DNA from: Gracilariopsis chorda
Lineage: Eukaryota; Rhodophyta; Florideophyceae; Gracilariales; Gracilariaceae
DNA: 52,091 bases
Assembly: GCA_003194525.1 (NCBI GenBank)
Contig: NBIV01000364.1
Span: 1 to 52,091 of the forward strand
Direction of reading: 5' to 3'
This document shows, piece by piece, positions 1-11,284 of this stretch; within the stretch, counting starts at the first letter, position 1, and the number at the start of each line of letters is the position of its first letter. Position numbers and translations under genes: made by a program. The notes below the pieces were generated by a model. The model ran no database searches, had not been told where the DNA came from, and saw nothing but the letters and a program-made list of their open reading frames with translations.

Positions 1-3000
1 TGGTGAACCATGTCCAAGAATGTTTCGTGACTTTATGAGAACCAATATGCCGTTTGGAAATAGTTCTGAATTCGGTACTTCAAGCGGGCTCCCTTGCAGC
101 TTTTGCAAGCGGTATCCAGCGATGATTGCAAGTGCTTGACAGTGTTTGCATCTGCGTGTCGAATCTCATGCCGTCCTAAGATTCTCGCGAGGTTCTACAG
201 CGTGCTGCGGTGCACGCAAACAGAGCACAAACGTTCCCAATCCCCACTGCCTCCACATGCGTATGCGCCGAGGTACGTACGAATTTAGTATTTTGCGGGT
301 CAAAAAGCTTCCCGATTTCGGCGGGTTGAACCATGTGCAAAAATGTTCCTTGAAATTATCAGAAGCAATATGCCATTTGGAAATAGTTCTGAATCGGGTA
401 CTACATGTGAGATACGTACGAATTTTGTATATTGCGGGTCAAAAAGCTCCACGATTTGGGCGGGTCGAACCATGTGAAAGAATGTTTCGTGACATTATGA
501 GAACCAATATGCCGTTTGGAAATGGTTCTGAATCGGAACCTACATGTGGGTTCCCTTGCAACTTTTGCAAGCGGTATCCAGCGATAATTTGCAAGGGCTA
601 GAAAGTGTTTGCATCTGCTTGTCGAATCGCATGCCGTCCTAAGAGGCTCGCAAGGCTCTACAGCGTGCTGCAGTGCACGCAAACAGAGCGCAAACGTTCC
701 CAATCTTCCACTGCCTCCGCATGCGTATGCGCCGAGGTTTGTTCGAATTTTGTATTTTGCGGGTCAAAAAAAAGGTTCCCGGTTTCGGCGGGCTGAACCA
801 CGCAGAAGTCTGTTTCGGACATTCTGAGAAACAATGTGCAGTTTGGAACAAGTTCTGAATCGTGTACTACATGTGGGCTCGCTTGAAACGTTTGCAAGCG
901 GTATATAGCGATAGTTGCAAGGGCTTGACAGTGTTTGCATCTGCGTGAGCTATAACATGCACACCCAAGAGCGTCAAAAGGCTTTAAAGGGTGCTGCTCT
1001 GCACGCAAACAGTGCGCAAACGTTCCCAATCCCCCACTGCCTCCGCACGCTTATGCGCCGAGGTACGTACGAGTTTTGTATTTTGCGGGTCAAAAAACTG
1101 GACGATTTGGGCGGGGTGACCCATGTCCAAGAATGTTTCGTGACTTTTATGAGAACCAATATGCCGTTTGGAAATAGTTCTGAATTGGGTACTACATGTG
1201 TTTCCCTTGCCACTTTTGCAAGGGGTATCCAGCGATAATTACAAGGGCTTGACAGTGTTTGCATCTGCGTGTCGAATCTCATGCCGTCCTAAGAGGCTCG
1301 CGAGGCTCTACAGCGTGCTGCGGTGCACGCAAACAGAGCGCAAACGTTCCCAATCCCCAACTGCCTCCGCATGCGTATGCGCCGAGGTTTGTTCGAATTT
1401 TGTATTTTGCGGGTCAAAAAAGCTTCCCGGTCTCGGCGGGCTGAACCACCTGGAATTCTGTTTTCGGACATTCTGAGAAAACAATGTGCAGTTTGGAAAT
1501 AGTTTCTGAATCGTGTACTACATGTGGGCTCGCTTGAAACGTTTGCAAGCGGTATCTAGCGATAATTGCAAGGGCTTGACCCTGTTTGCATCTGCGTGAG
1601 TTATAACTTGCACACCCAAAAGCGTCTAAAGGCTTTAAAGGGTGCTGCTCTGCACCTAAACAGAGCGCAAACGTTCCCAATCCCCCACTGCCTCCGCATG
1701 CTTATGCGCCGAGGTACGTACGAATTTAGTATTTTGCGGGTCAAAAAGCTTCCCCATTTCGGCGGGCTTAACCATGTGCAAGAATGTTTCGTGACATTAT
1801 GAGAACCAATATGCCGTTTGGAAATAGTTCTGAATTGGGTTCTACATGGGTTCCGTTGCAACTTTTGCAAGCGGTATCCAGCGATAATTGCAAGGGCTTG
1901 ACAGTGTTTGTTTCTGCGCGAGGTATATCATGCAGACCGAAGAGCTTCTAGAGGCTCCACAGGGTGCTGCGGTGCACGCAAACAGAGCGCAAACGTTCCC
2001 AATCCCGCACTGCCTCCGCATGCGTATGCGCCGAGGTAAGTACGAATTTTGTATTTTGCGGGGTCAAAAAGCTGGACGATTTGGGCGGGTTAACCATGTG
2101 CAAGAATGTTTCGTGACATTATGAGAACCAATATGCCGTTTGGAAATAGTTCTGAATCGGGTACTACATGTAGATTCCCTTGCAACTTTAGCAAGCGGTA
2201 TCCAGCGATAACTGCAAGGGGTTGAGAGTGTTTGCATCTGCGTGAGGTATATGATGCAGACCGAAAAGCTTCTAGACGCTCCACAAGGTGCTGTTGTGCA
2301 CGCAAACAGAGCACAAACGTTCCCAATCCCCCACCTCCACATGCGTATGCGCCGAGGTACGTACGAATTTAGTATTTTGCGGGTCAAAAAGCTTCCCGAT
2401 TTCGGCGGGTTGAACCATGTGCAAAAATGTTTCTTGAAATTATCAGAAGCAATATGCCATTTGGAAATAGTTCTGAATCGGGTACTACATGTGAGATACG
2501 TACGAATTTTGTATATTGCGGGTCAAAAAGCTCCACGATTTGGGCGGGTTGAACCATGTGCAAGAATGTTTCGTGACATTATGAGAACCAAATATGCCGT
2601 TTGGAAATGGTTCTGAATCGGAACCTACATGTGGGTTCCCTTGCAACTTTTGCAAGCGGTATCCAGCGATAATTGCAAGGGCTAGAAAGTGTTTGCATCT
2701 GCTTGTCGAATCGCATGCCGTCCTAAGAGGCTCGCAAGGCTCTACAGCGTGCTGCGGTGCACGCAAACAGAGCGCAAACGTTCCCAATCTTCCACTGCCT
2801 CCGCATGCGTATGCGCCGAGGTTTGTTCGAATTTTGTATTTTTGCGGGTCAAAAAGGTTCCCGGTTTCGGCGGGCTGAACCACGCAGAAGTCTGTTTTCG
2901 GACATTGAGAGAAACAATGTGCAGTTTGGAACAAGTTCTGAATCGTGTACTACATGGGCTCGCTTGAAACGTTTGCAAGCGGTATATAGCGATAGTTGCA

Positions 3001-6000
3001 AGGGCTTGACAGTGTTTGCATCTGCGTGAGCTATAACATGCACACCCAAGAGCGTCAAAAGGCTTTAAAGGGTGCTGCTCTGCACGCAAACAGTGCGCAA
3101 ACGTTCCCAATCCCCCACTGCCTCCGCACGCTTATGCGCCGAGGTACGTACGAGTTTGTATTTTGCGGGTCAAAAAACTGGACGATTTGGGCGGGGTGAC
3201 CCATGTCCAAGAATGTTTCGTGACTTTATGAGAAGAACAATATGCCGTTTGGAAATAGTTCTGAATTGGGTACTACATGTGTTTCCCTTGCCACTTTTGC
3301 AAGGGGTATCCAGCGATAATTACAAGGGCTTGACAGTGTTGCATCTGCGTGTCGAATCTCATGCCGTCCTAAGAGGCTCGCGAGGCTCTACAGCGTGCTG
3401 CGGTGCACGCAAACAGAGCGCAAACGTTCCCAATCCCCAACTGCCTCCGCATGCGTATGCGCCGAGGTTTGTTCGAATTTTGTATTTTGCGGGTCAAAAA
3501 GCTTCCCGGTCTCGGCGGGCTGAACCACCTGGAATTCTGTTTTCGGACATTCTGAGAAACAATGTGCAGTTTGGAAATAGTTCTGAATCGTGTACTACAT
3601 GTGGGCTCGCTTGAAACGTTTGCAAGCGGTATCTAGCGATAATTGCAAGGGCTTGACCCTGTTTTGCGCGTGAGTTATAACTTGCACACCCAAAAGCGTC
3701 TAAAGGCTTTAAAGGGTGCTGCTCTGCACCTAAACAGAGCGCAAACGTTCCCAATCCCCCACTGCCTCCGCATGCTTATGCGCCGAGGTACGTACGAATT
3801 TAGTATTTTGCGGGTCAAAAAGCTTCCCCATTTCGGCGGCTTAACCATGTGCAAGAATGTTTCGTGACATTATGAGAACCAATATGCCGTTTGGAAATAG
3901 TTCTGAATTGGGTTCTACATGTGGGTTCCGTTGCAACTTTTGCAAGCGGTATCCAGCGATAATTGCAAGGGCTTGACAGTGTTTGTTTCTGCGCGAGGTA
4001 TATCATGCAGACCGAAGAGCTTCTAGAGGCTCCACAGGGTGCTGCGGTGCACGCAAAACAGAGCGCAAACGTTCCCAATCCCGCACTGCCTCCGCATGCG
4101 TATGCGCCGAGGTAAGTACGAATTTTGTATTTTGCGGGTCAAAAAGCTGGACGATTTGGGCGGGGTTAACCATGTGCAAGAATGTTTCGTGACATTATGA
4201 GAACCAATATGCCGTTTGGAAATAGTTCTGAATCGGGTACTACATGTAGATTCCCTTGCAACTTTAGCAAGCGGTATCCAGCGATAACTGCAAGGGGTTG
4301 AGAGTGTTTGCATCTGCGTGAGGTATATGATGCAGACCGAAAAGCTTCTAGACGCTCCACAAGGTGCTGTTGTGCACGCAAACAGAGCACAAACGTTCCC
4401 AATCCCCCACTGCCTCCACATGCGTATGCGCCGAGGTACGTACGAATTTAGTATTTTGCGGGTCAAAAAGCTTCCCGATTTCGGCGGGTTGAACCATGTG
4501 CAAAAATGTTTCTTGAAATTATCAGAAGCAATATGCCATTTGGAAATAGTTCTGAATCGGGTACTACATGTGAGATACGTACGAATTTTGTATATTGCGG
4601 GTCAAAAAGCTCCACGATTTGGCGGGTTGAACCATGTGCAAGAATGTTTCGTGACATTATGAGAACCAATATGCCGTTTGGAAATGGTTCTGAATCAGGT
4701 ACTACATGTGGGTTCCCTTGCAACTTTTGCAAGCGGTATCCAGCGATAATTGCAAGGGCTTGACAGTGTTTGCATCTGCTGTCGAATCATGCCGTCCTAA
4801 GAGCTTCTGCAAGGCTCTACAGCGTGCTGCAGTGCACGCAAACAGAGCGCAAACGTTCCCAATCTCCCACTGCCTCCGCATGCGTATGCGCCGAGGTTTG
4901 TTCGAATTTTGTATTTTGCGGGTCAAAAAGGTTCCCGGTTTCGGCGGGCTGAACCACGCAGAAGTCTGTTTTCGGACATTCTGAGAAACAATGTGCAGTT
5001 TGGAACAAGTTCTGAATCGTGTACTACATGTGGGCTCGCTTGAAACGTTTGCAAGCGGTATATAGCGATAGTTGCAAGGGCCTTGACAGTGTTTGCATCT
5101 GCGTGAGCTATAACATGCACACCAAGAGCGTCAAAAGGCTTCAAGGGTGCTGGCTCTGCACGCAAACAGTGCGCAAACGTTTCCAATCCCCCACTGCCTC
5201 CGCACGCTTATGCGCCGAGGTACGTACGAGTTTTGTATTTTGCGGGTCAAAAAACTGGACGATTTGGCGGGGTGACCCATGTCCAAGAATGTTTCGTGAC
5301 TTTATGAGAACCATATGCCGTTTGGAAATAGTTCTGAATTGGGTACTACATGTGTTTCCCTTGCCACTTTTGCAAGCGGTATCCAGCGATAAATTGCAAG
5401 GGCTTGACAGTGTTTGCATCTGCGTGTCGAATCCCATGCCGTCCTAAGAGGCTCGCAGGCTCTACAGCGTGCTGCGGTGCACGCAAACAGAGCGCAAACG
5501 TTCGCAATCCCCCACTGCCTCCGCATGCGTATGCGCCGAGGTTTGTTCGAATTTTTGTATTTTGCGGGTCAAAAAGCTTCCCGGTCTCGGCGGGCTGAAC
5601 CACCTGGAATCTGTTTCGGACATTCTGAGAAACAATGTGCAGTTTGGAAATAGTTCTGAATCGTGTACTACATGTGGGCTCGCTTGAAACGTTTGCAAGC
5701 GGTATCTAGCGATAATTGCAAGGGCTTGACCTGTTTGCATCTGCGTGAGTTATCTCATGCACACCTAAGAAGCTCTACAAGGCTTTAAAGCGTGCTGCGG
5801 TGCACGCTAAACAGAGCGCAAACGTTCCAATCCCCCACTGCCTCCGCATGCTTATGCGCCGAGGTACGTACGAATTTAGTATTTTGCGGGTCAAAAAGCT
5901 CACCCATTTGGGCGGGCTTAACCATGTGCAAGAATGTTTCGTGACATTATGAGAACCAATATGCCGTTTGGAAATAGTTCTGAATCGGTTCTACATGTGG

Positions 6001-9000
6001 GTTCGCTTGCAACTTTTGCAAGCGGTATCTAGCGATAATTGCAAGGGCTTGACAGTGTTTGTCTTCTGCGTGAGGTATATCATGCAGACCGAAGAGCTTC
6101 TAGAGGCTCCACAGGGTGCTGCTGTGCACGCAAACAGAGCGCAAACGTTCCCAATCCCGCACTGCCTCCGCATGCGTATGCGCCGAGGTACGTACGAATT
6201 TTGTATTTTGCGGGTCAAAAAGCTGGACGATTTGGGCGGGTTAACCATGTGCAAGAATGTTTCGTGACATTATGAGAACCAATATGCCGTTTGGAAATAG
6301 TTCTGAATCGGGTACTACATGTAGGTTCCCTTGCAACTTTTGCAAGCGGTATCCAGCGATAACTGCAAGGGGTTGACAGTGTTTGCATCTGCGTGAGGTA
6401 TATGATGCAGACCGAAGAGCTTCTAGAGGCTCCACAGGGTGCTGCTGTGCACGCAAACAGAGCACAAACGTTCCCAATCCCCCACTGCCTCCACATGCGT
6501 ATGCGCCGAGGTACGTACGAATTTTAGTATTTTGCGGGTCAAAAGCTTCCGATTTCGGCGGGTTGAACATGTGCAAAATGTTCTTGAAATTATCAGAAGC
6601 AATATGCATTTGGAAATAGTTCTGAATCGGTACTACATGTGAGATACGTACGAATTTTGTATATTGCGGGTCAAAAAGCTCCACGATTTGGGCGGTTGAA
6701 CCATGTGCAAGAATGTTTCGTGACATTATGAGAACCAATATGCCGTTTGGAAATGGTTCTGAATCGGAACCTACATGTGGGTTCCCTTGCAACTTTTGCA
6801 AGCGGTATCCAGCGATAATTGCAAGGGCTAGAAAGTGTTTGCATCTGCTTGTCGAATCGCATGCCGTCCTAAGAGGCTCGCAAGGCTCTACAGCGTGCTG
6901 CGGTGCACGCAAACGAGCGCAAACGTTTCCAATCTTCCACTGCCTCCGCATGCGTATGCGCCGAGGTTTGTTCGAATTTTGTATTTTGCGGTCAAAAAGG
7001 TTCCCGGTTTCGGCGGGCTGAACCACGCAGAAGTCTGTTTTCGGACATTCTGAGAACAATGTGCAGTTTGGAAAAGTTCTGAATCGTGTACTACATGTGG
7101 GCTCGCTTGAAACGTTTTGCAAGCGGTATCTAGCGATAGTTGCAAGGGCTTGACAGTGTTTGCATCTGCGTGAGCGTATATACATGCAGACCAAAGAGCG
7201 TCTAAAGGCTTCACAGGGTGCTGCTGCTGCACGCAAACAGTGCGCAAACGTTACCAATCCCCCACTGCCTCCGCACGCTTATGCGCCGAGGTACGTACGA
7301 TTTTGTATTTTGCGGGTCAAAAAACTGGACGATTTGGGCGGGGTGAACCATGTCCAAGAATGTTTCGTGACTTTATGAGAACCAATATGCCGTTTGGAAA
7401 TAGTTCTGAATCGGGTACTACATGTGTTTCCCTTGCCACTTTTGCAAGGGGTATCCAGCGATAATTACAAGGGCTGACAGTGTTTGCATCTGCGTGTCGA
7501 ATCTCATGCCGTCCTAAGAGGCTCGCAAGGTCTACAGCGTGCTGCAGTGCACGCAAACAGAGCGCAAACGTTCCCAATCCCCACTGCCTCCGCATGCGTA
7601 TGCGCCGAGGTTTGTTCGAATTTTGTATTTTGCGGGTCAAAAAGCTTCCCGGTCTCGGCGGGCTGAACCATGGAATTCTGTTTCTTGACATTCTGAGAAA
7701 CAATGTGCAGTTTGGAAATAGTTCTGAATCGTGTACTACATGTGGGCTCGCTTGAAACGTTTTGCAAGCGGTATCTAGCGATAATTGCAAGGGCTTGACA
7801 CTGTTTGCATCTGCGTGAGTTAAACTTGCACACCCAAAAAGCGTCTAAAGGCTTTACAGGGTGCTGCTCTGCACCTAAACAGAGCGCAAACGTTCCCAAT
7901 CCCCCACTGCCTCCGCATGCTTATGCGCCGAGGTACGTACGAATTTTAGTATTTTGCGGGTCAAAAAGCTTCCCATTTCGGCGGGCTTAACCATGTGCAA
8001 GATGTTTCGTGACATTATGAGAACCAATATGCGTTTGGAAATAGTTCTGAATCGGGTTCTACATGTGGGTTCCGTTGCAACTTTTGCAAGCGGTATCAGC
8101 GATAATTGCAAGGGCTTGACAGTGTTTGTTCTGCGCGAGGTATATCATGCAGACCGAAGAGCTTCTAGAGGCTCCACAGGGTGCTGCGGTGCACGCAAAC
8201 AGAGCGCAAACGTTACCCAATCCCGCACTGCCTCCGCATGCGTATGCGCCGAGGTAAGTACGAATTTTGTATTTTGCGGGTCAAAAAGCTGGACGATTTG
8301 GGCGGGTTAACCATGTGCAAGAATGTTTCGTGACATTATGAGAACCAATATGCCGTTTGGAAATAGTTCTGAATCGGGTACTACATGTAGATTCCCTTGC
8401 AACTTTTAGCAAGCGGTATCCAGCGATAACTGCAAGGGGTTGAGAGTGTTTGCATCTGCGTGAGGTATATGATGCAGACCGAAAGCTTCTAGACGCTCCA
8501 CAAGGTGCTGTTGGTGCACGCAAACAGAGCACAAACGTTCCCAATCCCCCACTGCCTCCACATGCGTATGCGCCGAGGTACGTACGAATTTAGTATTTTG
8601 CGGGTCAAAAAGCTTCCCGATTTCGGCGGGTTGAACCATGTGCAAAAATGTTCTTGAAATTATCAGAAGCAATATGCCATTTGGAAATAGTTCTGAATCG
8701 GGTACTACATGTGAGATACGTACGAATTTTGTATATTGCGGGTCAAAAAGCTCCACGATTTGGGCGGGTTGAACCATGTGCAAGAATGTTTCGTGACATT
8801 ATGAGAACCAATATGCCGTTTGGAAATGGTTCTGAATCGGAACCTACATGTGGGTTCCCTTGCAACTTTTGCAAGCGGTATCCAGCGATAATTGCAAGGG
8901 CTAGAAAGTGTTTGCATCTGCTTGTCGAATCGCATGCCGTCCTAAGAGGCTCGCAAGGCTCTACAGCGTGCTGCGGTGCACGCAAACAGAGCGCAAACGT

Positions 9001-10796
9001 TCCCAATCTTCCACTGCCTCCGCATGCGTATGCGCCGAGGTTTGTTCGAATTTTGTATTTTGCGGGTCAAAAAGGTTCCCGGTTTCGGCGGGCTGAACCA
9101 CGCAGAAGTCTGTTTTCGGACATTCTGAGAAACAATGTGCAGTTTGGAACAAGTTCTGAATCGTGTACTACATGTGGGCTCGCTTGAAACGTTTGCAAGC
9201 GGGTATATAGCGATAGTTGCAAGGGCTTGACAGTGTTTGCATCTGCGTGAGCTATAACATGCACACCCAAGAGCGTCAAAAGGCTTTAAAGGGTGCTGCT
9301 CTGCACGCAAACAGTGCGCAAACGTTCCCAATCCCCCACTGCCTCCGCACGCTTATGCGCCGAGGTACGTACGAGTTTTGTATTTTGCGGGTCAAAAAAC
9401 TGGACGATTTGGGCGGGGTGACCCATGTCCAAGAATGTTTCGTGACTTTATGAGAACCAATATGCCGTTTGGAAATAGTTCTGAATTGGGTACTACATGT
9501 GTTTCCCTTGCCACTTTTGCAAGGGGTATCCAGCGATAATTACAAGGGCTTGACAGTGTTTGCATCTGCGTGTCGAATCTCATGCCGTCCTAAGAGGCTC
9601 GCGAGGCTCTACAGCGTGCTGCGGTGCACGCAAACAGAGCGCAAACGTTCCCAATCCCCAACTGCCTCCGCATGCGTATGCGCCGAGGTTTGTTCGAATT
9701 TTGTATTTTGCGGGTCAAAAAGCTTCCCGGTCTCGGCGGGCTGAACCACCTGGAATTCTGTTTTCGGACATTCTGAGAAACAATGTGCAGTTTGGAAATA
9801 GTTCTGAATCGTGTACTACATGTGGGCTCGCTTGAAACGTTTGCAAGCGGTATCTAGCGATAATTGCAAGGGCTTGACCCTGTTTGCATCTGCGTGAGTT
9901 ATAACTTGCACACCCAAAAGCGTCTAAAGGCTTTAAAGGGTGCTGCTCTGCACCTAAACAGAGCGCAAACGTTCCCAATCCCCCACTGCCTCCGCATGCT
10001 TATGCGCCGAGGTACGTACGAATTTTAGTATTTTGCGGGTCAAAAAGCTTCCCCATTTCGGCGGGCTTAACCATGTGCAAGAATGTTTCGTGACATTATG
10101 AGAACCAATATGCCGTTTGGAAATAGTTCTGAATTGGGTTCTACATGTGGGTTCCGTTGCAACTTTTGCAAGCGGTATCCAGCGATAATTGCAAGGGCTT
10201 GACAGTGTTTGTTTCTGCGCGAGGTATATCATGCAGACCGAAGAGCTTCTAGAGGCTCCACAGGGTGCTGCGGTGCACGCAAACAGAGCGCAAACGTTCC
10301 CAATCCCGCACTGCCTCCGCATGCGTATGCGCCGAGGTAAGTACGAATTTTGTATTTTGCGGGTCAAAAAGCTGGACGATTTGGGCGGGTTAACCATGTG
10401 CAAGAATGTTTCGTGACATTATGAGAACCAATATGCCGTTTGGAAATAGTTCTGAATCGGGTACTACATGTAGATTCCCTTGCAACTTTAGCAAGCGGTA
10501 TCCAGCGATAACTGCAAGGGGTTGAGAGTGTTTGCATCTGCGTGAGGTATATGATGCAGACCGAAAAGCTTCTAGACGCTCCACAAGGTGCTGTTGTGCA
10601 CGCAAACAGAGCACAAACGTTCCCAATCCCCCACTGCCTCCACATGCGTATGCGCCGAGGTACGTACGAATTTAGTATTTTGCGGGTCAAAAAGCTTCCC
10701 GATTTCGGCGGGTTGAACCATGTGCAAAAATGTTTCTTGAAATTATCAGAAGCAATATGCCATTTGGAAATAGTTCTGAATCGGGTACTACATGTG

Positions 10797-10935
10797 AGAT
10801 ACGTACGAATTTTGTATATTGCGGGTCAAAAAGCTCCACGATTTGGGCGGGTTGAACCATGTGCAAGAATGTTTCGTGACATTATGAGAACCAATATGCC
10901 GTTTGGAAATGGTTCTGAATCGGAACCTACATGTG
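10797..10935. repeat. Shortened about 139-bp monomer inside the HOR
   Basis: After the CTACATGTGAG block the sequence jumps directly to ATACGTACGAATTTTGTATATT. In other monomers about 185 bp lie between these two points, including the hairpin and the CAAACGTTCC core. The shortened monomer is present at the equivalent place in the other HOR copies (near 410, 2490, 4570, 6650, 8710, 12880, 14960 and 17045). The deletion therefore predates amplification of the 2083-bp unit and acts as its signature. Confidence 0.88.
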
Positions 10936-11263
10936 GGTTCCCTTGCAACTTTTGCAAGCGGTATCCAGCGATAATTGCAAGGGCTAGAAAGTGTTTGCAT
11001 CTGCTTGTCGAATCGCATGCCGTCCTAAGAGGCTCGCAAGGCTCTACAGCGTGCTGCGGTGCACGCAAACAGAGCGCAAACGTTCCCAATCTTCCACTGC
11101 CTCCGCATGCGTATGCGCCGAGGTTTGTTCGAATTTTGTATTTTGCGGGTCAAAAAGGTTCCCGGTTTCGGCGGGCTGAACCACGCAGAAGTCTGTTTTC
11201 GGACATTCTGAGAAACAATGTGCAGTTTGGAACAAGTTCTGAATCGTGTACTACATGTGGGCT

Positions 11264-11284
11264 CGCTTGAAACGTTTGCAAGCG
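11264..11284. other. Conserved short dyad (hairpin) within satellite monomers, subtype A example
   Basis: CGCTTG and CAAGCG form a six-base-pair inverted repeat around a nine-base spacer. Another monomer subtype has CCCTTGC (11588-11594) paired with GCAAGGG (11602-11608) at the same place. The second stem base pair is G-C in one subtype and C-G in the other, a compensatory change. A third subtype has CTTGCAA-CTT-TTGCAAG. The dyad recurs in most full monomers and is missing from the shortened one. Its function is unknown; a protein-binding dyad or a cruciform is possible. Confidence 0.6.
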
